Shown here piece after piece: positions 17,360 to 25,729 of a DNA stretch of 64,000 bases. A model generated the notes under the pieces. It searched no databases, had not been told where the DNA came from, and saw only the letters and a program-made list of their open reading frames with translations. A program made the translations under genes and the position numbers. The DNA is taken from positions 5,580,001-5,644,000 of the forward strand of contig NZ_JAJSOO010000001.1 in the NCBI RefSeq assembly GCF_029428875.1, read 5' to 3'. The stretch's first letter is position 1. Each line of letters starts with the position of its first letter. This stretch comes from Streptomyces sp. JH34. GTDB lineage: Bacteria > Actinomycetota > Actinomycetes > Streptomycetales > Streptomycetaceae.

Positions 17360-17611
17360 ATGGCGGGCAGCAGCCACGGACACACCCCGGCCGCCTGGAC
17401 CGGTGTCATCATCTCCTTCATCGGCTTCTGCGTCGCGGGCCTCTTCATGGTCGCGGCGAACACCCTCGGCTTCTGGGCCGGTGTCGCCGTCGCCATCCTC
17501 GGCGGGGTCGTCGGCCTCGCCATGAAGATGGCCGGTCTCGGCATGCCGAAGGAGTCCGAGGAGATGGCGGCCGCCAGGGCCCGCGCCTCCCAGGCCCAGA
17601 TCACGGCCTGA
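17360..17611 (+). CDS. HGxxPAAW-family small membrane protein
   Basis: An 83-aa protein with the diagnostic SHGHTPAAWTG N-terminus and two hydrophobic helices (about residues 16-34 and 38-57), followed by an alanine-rich cytoplasmic tail. The family is restricted to actinobacteria and found among trp genes; function unknown. TAGGAG lies 7 nt before the ATG, a strong ribosome-binding site. Confidence 0.87.
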   Translation: MAGSSHGHTPAAWTGVIISFIGFCVAGLFMVAANTLGFWAGVAVAILGGVVGLAMKMAGLGMPKESEEMAAARARASQAQITA

Positions 17612-17667
17612 AGCAGAATCCCGGGGGCCACCCGCGGATGCCCGGGCCCCAGGACACGACACGACGC

Positions 17668-17696
17668 GAGGCGCGGCCCGGACCGGGCTGCGCCTC
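17668..17696 (+). terminator. Hairpin between HGxxPAAW and DUF2752 genes
   Basis: Thirteen-base-pair stem with one G-U pair (17668-17680 with 17684-17696) and loop GAC. It separates the HGxxPAAW gene from the next transcription unit. Confidence 0.55.
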
Positions 17697-17710
17697 TCCG
17701 CGTGAGCGGG

Positions 17711-17716
17711 GACAAT
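17711..17716 (+). promoter_or_regulatory. -10 element of a probable leaderless DUF2752 transcript
   Basis: GACAAT ends exactly 6 nt before the GTG at 17723, the same spacing as at hisI. It lies just after a terminator hairpin. Confidence 0.38.
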
Positions 17717-17722
17717 CAGCGC

Positions 17723-18205
17723 GTGGACGCCTCAGCCTCATCCTCTCCCGCACCCGCCGCCCCTGACCCGGCGGCCGGCCCCGTTCCCCCGCCGCGGCCC
17801 GCCCCGGCCTCCCGGCTCCGCCGGCTCGCGACCCCTGCCGGGGTCCTGGCCGTGGTCGTGGGAGCCTTCGGCTTCGTCGCCGCGGTCGACCCCAACGAGC
17901 CCGGTCACTACCCCGTCTGCCCCATGCTCCGCTTCACCGGCGTGTTCTGCCCCGGCTGCGGCGGGCTCCGCAGCGCCCACGCCTTCGCCCACGGAGACAT
18001 CACCGCCGCGCTCGGCGCCAACGCCCTCGCCGTCATCGGTTACGTGGTCTTCGCGGCGGTCTGGGTGCTCTGGGCGGTCCGCGCGAGCCGGGGCCGGCCC
18101 CTGCGCATCGGCCTGGCCCCCGGTTACTGGTGGGGCGTCGGCGCGGTGCTGCTGGTGTTCTCCGTGGTGAGGAACCTGCCCTTCGGCTCGGCGCTGGCGC
18201 CGTGA
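17723..18205 (+). CDS. DUF2752 membrane protein
   Basis: A 160-aa protein with a proline/alanine-rich N-terminus, then three hydrophobic helices. Between the first two lies the DUF2752 signature CPMLRFTGVFCPGCGGLRS, whose paired cysteines suggest a metal or disulfide site. Function unknown. The GTG at 17723 is chosen because a -10-like GACAAT ends 6 nt before it; GTG 17702 would add seven residues. It lies between trpE and trpC but is probably a separate transcript. Confidence 0.8.
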   Translation: MDASASSSPAPAAPDPAAGPVPPPRPAPASRLRRLATPAGVLAVVVGAFGFVAAVDPNEPGHYPVCPMLRFTGVFCPGCGGLRSAHAFAHGDITAALGANALAVIGYVVFAAVWVLWAVRASRGRPLRIGLAPGYWWGVGAVLLVFSVVRNLPFGSALAP

Positions 18206-18318
18206 ATGACCAGGTAATGGGATGCGGTACCGCCGGATGCGAGCCCTGAGCCCTCCTGCGGATACCATCGAGATGGCTGATCCTGTACTCATCACCGCTT
18301 CGGAAGGGGGCCGCTCGC

Positions 18319-19128
18319 GTGAGTGTGCTCGACGAGATCATCGACGGCGTTCGCGCCGACCTCGCGGAGCGGCAGGCGCGTGTCAGCCTCGACGAGCTCA
18401 AGGAACGCGCCGCGCGCGCTCCCCAGGCCAAGGACGGAGTCGCCGCCCTGCGCGGCGAGGGCGTGACCGTCATCTGCGAGGTCAAGCGCTCCAGCCCCTC
18501 CAAGGGAGCCCTGGCCGCCATCGCCGACCCGGCCGCGCTCGCCGCGGACTACGAGGCCGGCGGGGCGTCCGTCATCTCGGTCCTCACCGAGGAGCGCCGC
18601 TTCGGCGGCTCGCTCGCCGACCTGGAGGCCGTCCGCGCCAAGGTCGACATCCCGGTCCTGCGCAAGGACTTCATCGTCACCTCGTACCAGCTGTGGGAGG
18701 CGCGCGCCTACGGCGCCGACCTCGCCCTGCTGATCGTCGCCGCCCTCGACCAGGAGGCACTGGTCTCGCTGATCGAGCGCGCCGAGTCGATCGGCCTGAC
18801 GCCGATCGTCGAGGCGCACGACGAGGAGGAGGCGGAGCGCGCCGTGGACGCCGGGGCGAAGATCATCGGTGTCAACGCGCGCAACCTCAAGGACCTCAAG
18901 GTCGACCGTTCCACCTTCGAACGGGTCGCCCCGGAGATCCCCGACCACATCGTCAAGGTCGCCGAGTCCGGCGTCCGCGGCCCTCACGACCTCATCGCCT
19001 ACGCCAACGCCGGCGCGGACGCGGTGCTCGTGGGCGAGTCCCTGGTCACCGGCCGCGACCCCCGGGCCGCCGTCGCCGACCTGGTGGCCGCAGGCGCCCA
19101 CCCCGCGCTCCGGCACGGACGGGGCTGA
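18319..19128 (+). CDS. trpC: Indole-3-glycerol-phosphate synthase
   Basis: Closes the indole ring from CdRP. A 269-aa (beta/alpha)8 barrel. Catalytic residues are in ICEVKRSSPSKG (lysine near residue 54), VLTEERRFGGS, PVLRKDFIV (lysine near 115) and the phosphate loops IGVNARNL and AESGV. The GTG at 18319 has a GAAGGGGG ribosome-binding site. It is followed by trpM-like, trpB and trpA in the order known from Streptomyces coelicolor. Confidence 0.96.
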   Translation: MSVLDEIIDGVRADLAERQARVSLDELKERAARAPQAKDGVAALRGEGVTVICEVKRSSPSKGALAAIADPAALAADYEAGGASVISVLTEERRFGGSLADLEAVRAKVDIPVLRKDFIVTSYQLWEARAYGADLALLIVAALDQEALVSLIERAESIGLTPIVEAHDEEEAERAVDAGAKIIGVNARNLKDLKVDRSTFERVAPEIPDHIVKVAESGVRGPHDLIAYANAGADAVLVGESLVTGRDPRAAVADLVAAGAHPALRHGRG

Positions 19129-19136
19129 CCCCGCCC

Positions 19137-19406
19137 GTGCCCGCCGACCGTCCCGCCGCCCGCGTCCGGCCGGGTGCTCGCCCCGCCGGGGCGAGCGCCC
19201 GGGACCCGCACGCGCCACTGGCGCGCGGCCGTCGCGCACGCGTCTCCCTCCGCCGCCCTCAACCGAGGCGCTGCGCGCCGCCCTTCTGGCACCGCGGCTG
19301 CCGCGCCCCCGCCCGGCGGGTGCACGGCCGGCGCGTGCGGTACGTCATCGGCGACGAGCCGGGACAGGTCAACGGCATGCGATGGCGCACGGGGTCCGCG
19401 CCGTAG
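19137..19406 (+). CDS. trpM: TrpM-like small protein between trpC and trpB
   Basis: A basic, arginine-rich small protein in the position of S. coelicolor trpM, a small gene reported to modulate tryptophan biosynthesis and development. The part I recognise as conserved is the C-terminal VRYVIGDEPGQVNGMRW, followed by a short tail and the stop at 19404-19406. The only in-frame ATG/GTG far enough upstream is GTG 19137 (89 aa), 9 nt after trpC, with GACGGGG about 14 nt upstream. The true start may be a later rare codon near 19218, which would give about 62 aa, close to the reported TrpM size. Start confidence is low; gene identity moderate. Confidence 0.55.
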   Translation: MPADRPAARVRPGARPAGASARDPHAPLARGRRARVSLRRPQPRRCAPPFWHRGCRAPARRVHGRRVRYVIGDEPGQVNGMRWRTGSAP

Positions 19407-19456
19407 CGAGCCCCGGCCGTCGCCCCCCGCCGTGCGGGGGGATCCGCACGTCCCAG

Positions 19457-19483
19457 CGCACCGACCGTCCACCGGTCGGTGCG
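19457..19483 (+). promoter_or_regulatory. Stem-loop in the trpB leader
   Basis: Perfect 11-bp stem (19457-19467 with 19473-19483), loop TCCAC, about 60 nt before trpB. Without a U tract it could be a processing or attenuation structure, or the terminator of the trpC-trpM transcript. Confidence 0.5.
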
Positions 19484-19542
19484 GCGCTCCGCCCATGGCG
19501 CATACGGTGACATCACCCGTTGCGATTCGAGGAGCACGTCGC

Positions 19543-20823
19543 ATGTCGTCCGACTTCTTCATCCCGGACCCCGAGGGTCTGATCCCCAGCGCCGAGGGCT
19601 ATTTCGGCGCGTTCGGTGGCAAGTTCATCCCGGAGGCGCTGGTCGCCGCCGTGGACGAGGTCGCCGTCGAGTACGACAAGGCGAAGGCCGACCCGGCCTT
19701 CGCCGCCGAGCTCAACGCGCTCATGGTCGACTACACCGGCCGGCCCAGCGCGCTGACCGAGGTCGCCCGCTTCGCCGAGCACGCCGGGGGCGCCCGCGTC
19801 TTCCTCAAGCGCGAGGACCTCAACCACACCGGCTCGCACAAGATCAACAACGTTCTCGGCCAGGCCCTGCTCACCAAGCGGATGGGCAAGACCCGCATCA
19901 TCGCCGAGACCGGGGCCGGCCAGCACGGCGTCGCCACCGCGACCGCCTGCGCCCTCTTCGGGCTCGAATGCACCATCTACATGGGTGAGATCGACACCGA
20001 GCGGCAGGCGCTGAACGTGGCGCGGATGCGAATGCTCGGCGCCGAGGTCGTCGCCGTGAAGTCCGGCTCCCGGACCCTCAAGGACGCCATCAACGAGGCG
20101 TTCCGCGACTGGGTCGCCAATGTGGACCGGACCCACTACCTCTTCGGCACCGTCGCCGGACCGCACCCCTTCCCCGCGATGGTCCGCGACTTCCACCGGG
20201 TGATCGGCGTCGAGGCGCGCCGCCAGATCCTGGAACGCGCGGGCCGGCTCCCGGACGCCGCCGTCGCCTGCGTGGGCGGCGGCTCCAACGCCATCGGCCT
20301 GTTCCACGCCTTCATCCCGGACGCGGGCGTCCGGCTCATCGGCTGCGAACCCGCCGGACACGGCGTGGAGACCGGGGAGCACGCGGCGACCCTGACAGCG
20401 GGCGAGCCCGGGATCCTGCACGGCTCACGCTCCTACGTCCTCCAGGACGAGGAGGGCCAGATCACCGAGCCGTACTCGATCTCCGCCGGACTCGACTACC
20501 CGGGCATCGGCCCGGAGCACGCCTACCTCAAGGACATCGGCCGCGGCGAGTACCGCGCGGTCACCGACGACGCCGCCATGCAGGCGCTGCGCCTCCTGTC
20601 CCGCACCGAGGGCATCATTCCGGCCATCGAGAGCGCGCACGCGCTGGCCGGAGCCCTGGAGGTCGGGCGGGAGCTCGGCGAGGACGGGCTGATCCTGATC
20701 AACCTGTCCGGACGCGGGGACAAGGACATGGACACGGCAGCCCGGTACTTCGGGCTGTACGACGGCGCCGACGCCGTCGTCGAGGCCGACGTGGCCGACG
20801 GAGAGGAAGAGGTCACCAAGTGA
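19543..20823 (+). CDS. trpB: Tryptophan synthase beta chain
   Basis: PLP enzyme joining indole and serine. It is 426 aa. The Schiff-base lysine is K100 in NHTGSHKINN, next to the GAGQHG substrate loop; CVGGGSNAIG binds the PLP phosphate. The ATG at 19543 has GAGGAGC about 9 nt upstream; the longer open frame upstream is non-coding. Its stop overlaps the trpA GTG by 4 nt. Confidence 0.97.
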   Translation: MSSDFFIPDPEGLIPSAEGYFGAFGGKFIPEALVAAVDEVAVEYDKAKADPAFAAELNALMVDYTGRPSALTEVARFAEHAGGARVFLKREDLNHTGSHKINNVLGQALLTKRMGKTRIIAETGAGQHGVATATACALFGLECTIYMGEIDTERQALNVARMRMLGAEVVAVKSGSRTLKDAINEAFRDWVANVDRTHYLFGTVAGPHPFPAMVRDFHRVIGVEARRQILERAGRLPDAAVACVGGGSNAIGLFHAFIPDAGVRLIGCEPAGHGVETGEHAATLTAGEPGILHGSRSYVLQDEEGQITEPYSISAGLDYPGIGPEHAYLKDIGRGEYRAVTDDAAMQALRLLSRTEGIIPAIESAHALAGALEVGRELGEDGLILINLSGRGDKDMDTAARYFGLYDGADAVVEADVADGEEEVTK

Positions 20824-21632
20824 GCGGCAACCGAGAGCTTCTCGAAGCGACGCTCGCCAAGGCGGCGTCCGAGGACCGCGCGGCGCTCATCGCCTACCTG
20901 CCCGGCGGCTTCCCGACCGTCGACGGCGGCATCGCCGCCGTCAAGGCGGCCGTCGCGGGCGGCGCAGACGTCGTCGAGGTGGGGCTCCCGCACAGCGACC
21001 CGGTGCTCGACGGGCCGGTCATCCAGACCGCCGACGACATCGCGCTGCGCGGCGGGGTCAAGATCGCCGACATCATGCGCACGGTCCGCGAGGCCCACGC
21101 GGCGACGGGCGCGCCGATCCTCGTCATGACGTACTGGAACCCGATCGACCGGTACGGCGTGGAGCGCTTCACCGCCGAGCTCGCCGAGGCCGGCGGCGCC
21201 GGGTGCATCCTGCCCGACCTGCCCGTCCAGGAGTCGGCCCTGTGGAGGGAGCACGCGGAGAAGCACGGTCTCGCCACCGTCTTCGTCGTCGCGCCGAGCA
21301 GCCAGGACGCCCGCCTCGCCACCATCACGGCCGCCGGCTCCGGCTTCGTCTACGCCGCCTCGCTCATGGGTGTCACCGGCACCCGCGAATCGGTCGGCGA
21401 GCAGGCCCAGGACCTGGTGCGGCGCACCCGGGCCACCACCGACCTGCCGGTCTGTGTGGGCATCGGCGTCTCCACCGCCGAGCACGCCCGGCAGGTCGCG
21501 GGATTCGCCGACGGGGTGATCGTCGGCTCGGCCTTCGTCAAGCGGATGCTGGACGCCCCGGACGAGGCCGCCGGCCTCGCCGCCGTCCGCGCGCTGGCTG
21601 GCGAACTGGCCGAAGGCGTTCGAAAGCGCTGA
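20820..21632 (+). CDS. trpA: Tryptophan synthase alpha chain
   Basis: Cleaves indole-3-glycerol phosphate to indole inside the alpha2beta2 complex. It is 270 aa. The catalytic pair corresponds to E53 in VEVGLPHSDP and D64 in VLDGPVIQ; the phosphate loop GIGVSTAEHA is present. GTG start overlaps trpB. It is the last gene of the trp unit, followed by a hairpin. Confidence 0.97.
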   Translation: MSGNRELLEATLAKAASEDRAALIAYLPGGFPTVDGGIAAVKAAVAGGADVVEVGLPHSDPVLDGPVIQTADDIALRGGVKIADIMRTVREAHAATGAPILVMTYWNPIDRYGVERFTAELAEAGGAGCILPDLPVQESALWREHAEKHGLATVFVVAPSSQDARLATITAAGSGFVYAASLMGVTGTRESVGEQAQDLVRRTRATTDLPVCVGIGVSTAEHARQVAGFADGVIVGSAFVKRMLDAPDEAAGLAAVRALAGELAEGVRKR

Positions 21633-21663
21633 CCGCACCTGTCATCCGAACGGGTGGACCTGG

Positions 21664-21693
21664 ACCGGGGAGGCGCTGACCTGCCTCCCCGGT
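21664..21693 (+). terminator. Terminator after trpA
   Basis: Perfect 11-bp stem (21664-21674 with 21683-21693), 8-nt loop, followed by TCGTTT, 31 nt after the trpA stop. Confidence 0.7.
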
Positions 21694-21706
21694 TCGTTTG
21701 CGCAGT

Positions 21707-22531
21707 GTGAGCGAGAAGAACCAGGACCGAAACAGAGCCGCGCGCGACCGGCTCGCCCAGCAGCGTGAGCAGGACCGGGCGCGGGAGCGCCGCCGCCGCA
21801 CGCTGATCGTCTCGACGGCCGTGGTGGGGGTGCTGGCGCTGGCAGCCGTGATCGGCGTGATCGCCGCCAACGCCGGGAAGGGCGGCAAGGACAAGGAGGC
21901 CGGGCCGGCCGTCACCCCGTCCGGCGCGATGGGTGAGGACGGACTCGCCCTCCAGGTCGGGGCCGACGACGCGCCGTCCACGCTCACGATCTGGGAGGAC
22001 TTCCGCTGCCCGGTCTGCGCCCAGTTCGAGAACGCCTTCCGCGACACGATCACGGAGCTCGCCGACAGCGGACAGCTCAAGGTGGAGTACCACCTGGCCA
22101 CCATCATCGACGGCAACCTCGGCGGCAGCGGGTCGCTGCGCGCGGCCAACGCGGCCGCCTGCGCACAGGACGTCGGGAAGTTCGCCCCGTACCACGACGT
22201 CCTGTACCGCGACCAGCCCGCGGAGTCCGACGACGCCTTCGGCGACAACGGCAGGCTGATCGACCTGGCCGGCAAGGTGGACGGTCTGGACACCCCCGCC
22301 TTCCGCAGCTGCGTGGAGGACGGCACGCACGACAGCTGGGTCGAGAAGTCCAACAAGGCCTTCACCCGGGGAGGGTTCGAGGGCACGCCGACCGCGCTGC
22401 TCAACGGCGAACCGATCTTCCCGAAGAAGGGGAACGAGCAGATCTCCGAGGCCAACCTCAAGAAGTGGGTCGCCGAGGCGAACAAGGGCAAGAAACCGGG
22501 CACCGTGGGCGCCACACCGTCGTCGTCATGA
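21707..22531 (+). CDS. Membrane-anchored DsbA-like thioredoxin
   Basis: A 274-aa protein: charged cytoplasmic N-terminus (residues 1-32), one transmembrane helix (33-54), a short linker and an extracytoplasmic DsbA-like thioredoxin domain with the redox motif CPVC (C101/C104) and the cis-proline region GGFEGTPTALLNGE. It probably reduces or forms disulfides in secreted proteins. GTG 21707 is chosen; a TTG three codons earlier is possible. It is separated from trpA and lgt by terminators and thus is probably a single-gene unit. Confidence 0.9.
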   Translation: MSEKNQDRNRAARDRLAQQREQDRARERRRRTLIVSTAVVGVLALAAVIGVIAANAGKGGKDKEAGPAVTPSGAMGEDGLALQVGADDAPSTLTIWEDFRCPVCAQFENAFRDTITELADSGQLKVEYHLATIIDGNLGGSGSLRAANAAACAQDVGKFAPYHDVLYRDQPAESDDAFGDNGRLIDLAGKVDGLDTPAFRSCVEDGTHDSWVEKSNKAFTRGGFEGTPTALLNGEPIFPKKGNEQISEANLKKWVAEANKGKKPGTVGATPSSS

Positions 22532-22540
22532 ACCTCGGGA

Positions 22541-22568
22541 GCCCTCCGGCGGGCCCCCGCCGGAGGGC
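22541..22568 (+). terminator. Terminator after the DsbA-like gene
   Basis: Perfect 12-bp stem (22541-22552 with 22557-22568), loop GCCC, 9 nt after the stop codon, followed by CTCGTT. Confidence 0.7.
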
Positions 22569-22584
22569 CTCGTTACCCAGAAGT

Positions 22585-22626
22585 TGCCGGACGGCTTGCC
22601 GTACGTCCCGTCCGGCAGGGTAGCGT
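22585..22626 (+). promoter_or_regulatory. Inverted repeat and promoter-like boxes before lgt
   Basis: A 10-bp inverted repeat (22585-22594 with 22608-22617) overlaps a TTGCCG (22596-22601) and TAGCGT (22621-22626) pair spaced 19 nt, about 10 nt before the lgt ATG. The repeat could be an operator or a second hairpin. Assignment is tentative. Confidence 0.3.
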
Positions 22627-22636
22627 CGACCCCGTC

Positions 22637-23617
22637 ATGAACCTTGCCTTCATTCCCAGCCCGTCGACCGGCGTGATCGAGCTCGGCCCGATCCCGCTCC
22701 GCGGCTACGCGTTCTGCATCATCATCGGTGTCTTCGTCGCCGTCTGGTTCGGCAACAAGCGCTGGGTCGCCAGGGGCGGCAAAGCCGGCACCGTCGCCGA
22801 CATCGCCGTCTGGGCCGTGCCCTTCGGCCTGGTCGGCGGCAGGCTCTACCACGTCATCACCGACTACCAGCTGTACTTCAGCGACGGTGAGAACTGGGTG
22901 GACGCCTTCAAGATCTGGGAAGGCGGCCTCGGTATCTGGGGCGCGATCGCGCTCGGCGCGGTCGGCGCCTGGATCGGCTGCCGCCGCCGGGGCATCCCGC
23001 TCCCCGCCTGGGCGGACGCCCTGGCCCCCGGCATCGCCTTCGCCCAGGCGATCGGCCGCTGGGGCAACTGGTTCAACCAGGAGCTGTACGGCAAGCCGAC
23101 CGATGTCCCCTGGGCCCTGAAGATCAGCGAGGGCACGAACCGGGTCGCGGGCACCTACCACCCGACGTTCCTGTACGAGTCCCTGTGGTGCGTCGGTGTC
23201 GCCCTCCTGGTCATCTGGGCGGACCGCCGCTTCAAGCTCGGACACGGCCGTGCCTTCGCCCTGTACGTCGCCGCGTACTGCGCGGGCCGCGGATGGATCG
23301 AGTACATGCGCGTCGACGAGGCGCACCACGTCCTGGGCCTCCGGCTCAACGTGTGGACCGCGATCATCGTCTTCGTGCTCGCCGTGATCTACATGGTGAT
23401 CTCCGCGAAGACGCGACCCGGCCGCGAGGAGGTCGTCGAGCCCGACCCGGCCGAGGACGGCGGGGACACCTCCGCCGACGCCCCGGGGAAGACCGACGAG
23501 GACGGCGGGGACACCTCCGCCGACGCCGCCGGGAAGGACGCCGCCGGAACGGACCCCGTCGCCGAGGAGCAGGCCCCGGAGGCCGACGGGGCCCCGCAGA
23601 AGGCCGACAAGAGCTGA
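22637..23617 (+). CDS. lgt: Prolipoprotein diacylglyceryl transferase
   Basis: Transfers diacylglycerol from phosphatidylglycerol to the lipobox cysteine of prolipoproteins, in the cytoplasmic membrane. A 326-aa protein with seven predicted helices. The signature GRWGNWFNQELYGKPT lies near residue 140; the GGRLYHVITD histidine motif lies near residue 72. The last 70 residues form an acidic cytoplasmic tail containing a tandem 15-residue repeat with core EDGGDTSADA, encoded by a near-exact 45-nt direct repeat beginning at 23453 and 23498. Tails like this vary between streptomycetes. Confidence 0.95.
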   Translation: MNLAFIPSPSTGVIELGPIPLRGYAFCIIIGVFVAVWFGNKRWVARGGKAGTVADIAVWAVPFGLVGGRLYHVITDYQLYFSDGENWVDAFKIWEGGLGIWGAIALGAVGAWIGCRRRGIPLPAWADALAPGIAFAQAIGRWGNWFNQELYGKPTDVPWALKISEGTNRVAGTYHPTFLYESLWCVGVALLVIWADRRFKLGHGRAFALYVAAYCAGRGWIEYMRVDEAHHVLGLRLNVWTAIIVFVLAVIYMVISAKTRPGREEVVEPDPAEDGGDTSADAPGKTDEDGGDTSADAAGKDAAGTDPVAEEQAPEADGAPQKADKS

Positions 23618-23644
23618 CACGCTCCACACCCACCGTGACCGACA

Positions 23645-23685
23645 CGAAGGGGCCGCCGGACCGCACTGGTCCGGCGGCCCCTTCG
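23645..23685. terminator. Bidirectional terminator between lgt and the minus-strand operon
   Basis: Perfect 18-bp stem (23645-23662 with 23668-23685) with loop GCACT between convergent genes. It would end both the lgt transcript and the seven-gene minus-strand operon. Confidence 0.85.
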
Positions 23686-23699
23686 CGCGGTCATCGGCG

Positions 23700-24515
23700 T
23701 CATCGGCGACGCCGCGCCAGGGAGAGCGTGCGTTCGGCGGTCGCCACCACCGCCGCGTCGACGAACCTCCCGTCCGGCAGGGCCTGAGCCCCCGCCTCGC
23801 TCCGGGACGCCTCCAGGACCTGTTCCGCCGCCTCGACCTCGCGTGCCGTCGGCCGGAAGGCCCGCTCGATGACCGGCAGCTGCCTCGGGTGGATCGCCGC
23901 CCTGCCCAGCAGGCCCAGCCCCCTTCCGTGCGCACAGGACGACCGCAGCCCGGACAGGTCCCGCACATCGGGGAACACCGACATCACCGGAGGGTCGAGA
24001 CCGGCCGCCCGGGCGGCGATCACCACACGGCTGCGCGGCCAGTCGAGACCGGCGTCGTCCCGCACCCCCAGATCCGCCCGGAGGTCCGCCTCGCCCAGTG
24101 CGACACCCCGCACGGCGTGGTGCGCCCCGGCGATCGAGTAAGCGTGTTCGATCGCCAGCGCCGACTCCAGCAGCGGATACAGCGGCACCCCGGGCGCCAG
24201 AGCCGCGACGTGGTGCACGGACGCCGCGTGGGTGATCTTGGGGAGCCGCATCCCGGACAGCCCCGGCAGCCGCGTCAGCGCCGTCACATCGCCTTCGCCG
24301 TGCACCCGGACATGGACCGGGACCGCCTTCGGGTCCGCCGTGACCGGATCCGAGAGGAGCTCCGCCGTCGCCGCGCGCGCGTACTCCTTACGGTCCGGGG
24401 CGACCGCGTCCTCCAGGTCGACGATCACCACGTCCGCGCCCGCCCCGAGTGCCTTGCGGACCACCTCGGGTCGGTCCCCGGGGACGTACAGCCAGGTCAG
24501 CGGCACCGGGTTCAC
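23700..24515 (-). CDS. CitE-like CoA-ester lyase (HpcH/HpaI family)
   Basis: A 271-aa TIM-barrel protein of the citrate lyase beta-subunit-like family, whose members cleave or form malyl-, citramalyl- and beta-hydroxyacyl-CoA esters with Mg2+. Visible motifs are SxP-type N-terminus WLYVPGDRP, DLEDAVAP (33-40), the metal-binding glutamate in PLLESALAIEHA, and GEADLRADLG. There are no citF or citD genes nearby, so it is not part of citrate lyase. Last gene of the operon; its start overlaps the CaiB-like stop by 4 nt. Confidence 0.88.
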   Translation of the reverse strand: MNPVPLTWLYVPGDRPEVVRKALGAGADVVIVDLEDAVAPDRKEYARAATAELLSDPVTADPKAVPVHVRVHGEGDVTALTRLPGLSGMRLPKITHAASVHHVAALAPGVPLYPLLESALAIEHAYSIAGAHHAVRGVALGEADLRADLGVRDDAGLDWPRSRVVIAARAAGLDPPVMSVFPDVRDLSGLRSSCAHGRGLGLLGRAAIHPRQLPVIERAFRPTAREVEAAEQVLEASRSEAGAQALPDGRFVDAAVVATAERTLSLARRRR

Positions 24516-25729
24516 AGGACACCCTCGTTGCGCAGGGCCTCGATCGCCGGTGCGGAGAGGCCGAGCCCGGACAGGATCTCCTGCGTGTCCGCCCCGTGCG
24601 GCCGGCCCGCCCAGCGGATCGCCCCCGGAGTCCCCGAGAGCCGGAACAGCACGTTCTGCATCCGCAGCGGGCCCAGCTCGGGGTCGTCGACCTCGGTGAT
24701 CGTGCCGAGCGCCCGGTACTGGGGATCCTCCATCACGTCCCGTACGTCATGGATCGGCGCGATCGCCGCCTCGGCCTTCTCGAACGCGTCCACCGCCTCC
24801 TCCCGGGTGCGCCGGGAGATCCAGTGGCCCACCGCGTCGTCGAGCTCGTCGGCGTGCTCGGCGCGTGTGCTCCCGGCGGAGAACCACGGCTCCTCGATCA
24901 GCTCCGGCCGCCCCACCAGACGCATCACGCGCTCCGCGACCGACTGGGCGGAGGTCGAGACCGCGACCCAGTGGCCGTCCGCGGTGCGGTAGGTGTTGCG
25001 CGGAGCGTTGTTGCGGGAGCGGTTGCCGGTCCGCGGCTGGACGTAACCGAGCTGGTCGTACCAGAGCGGCTGCGGCCCCAGCACCGTCAGGATCGGCTCG
25101 ATGATCGCCATGTCCACCACCTGCCCCTCCCCGGTGCGGTCGCGTCCCGCCAGGGCCGTCATCACCGCGTACGCCGTGGCGAGCGCGGCGATCGAATCGG
25201 CGAGGCCGAACGGCGGCAGGGTCGGTGGCCCGTCCGGCTCGCCGGTGACGGCGGCGAAGCCGCTCATCGCCTCGGCCAGGGTGCCGAAACCGGGCCGGTG
25301 CGCGTACGGGCCCGTCTGCCCGAAGCCCGTGACCCTGGTCAGCACCAGCCGGGGGTTGACGGCACGCAGCTCCTCCCAGCCGAGTCCCCAGCGCTCCAGG
25401 GTGCCGGGCCGGAAGTTCTCGATGATCACATCGGTCCCGGCGGCCAGCCGCAGCAGCACGTCCCGGCCGCCGGGGGAGGACAGGTCGAGGGTCAGCGTGC
25501 GCTTGTTGCGGCCGAGCAGCTTCCACCACAGGCCGACACCGTCCTTCGAGGGGCCGTGTCCACGCGAGGGGTCGGGCTTGCGGGGGTGCTCGACCTTGAC
25601 GACCTCCGCGCCGAAGTCCCCGAGCATGGTGGCTGCGAGAGGCCCGGCGAAGAGGGTGGCGAGGTCCAGGACCCGCAGGCCGGCGAGCGGCGGCGTGCCG
25701 GAGCCCGCGGGGTGCGTGGGAGTGCTCAT
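24512..25729 (-). CDS. CaiB/BaiF family CoA-transferase
   Basis: A 405-aa class III CoA-transferase, moving CoA between organic acids. The N-terminal Rossmann-like half has LRVLDLATLFAGPLAATMLG and GAEVVKVE; the catalytic aspartate is in GEGQVVDMAIIEP. The domain with RNTYRTADGHWVAVS is the usual clamp. The ATG at 25729 overlaps the ribokinase stop by 4 nt. With the CitE-like protein it suggests activation of a carboxylate to a CoA ester followed by C-C cleavage. Confidence 0.92.
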   Translation of the reverse strand: MSTPTHPAGSGTPPLAGLRVLDLATLFAGPLAATMLGDFGAEVVKVEHPRKPDPSRGHGPSKDGVGLWWKLLGRNKRTLTLDLSSPGGRDVLLRLAAGTDVIIENFRPGTLERWGLGWEELRAVNPRLVLTRVTGFGQTGPYAHRPGFGTLAEAMSGFAAVTGEPDGPPTLPPFGLADSIAALATAYAVMTALAGRDRTGEGQVVDMAIIEPILTVLGPQPLWYDQLGYVQPRTGNRSRNNAPRNTYRTADGHWVAVSTSAQSVAERVMRLVGRPELIEEPWFSAGSTRAEHADELDDAVGHWISRRTREEAVDAFEKAEAAIAPIHDVRDVMEDPQYRALGTITEVDDPELGPLRMQNVLFRLSGTPGAIRWAGRPHGADTQEILSGLGLSAPAIEALRNEGVL

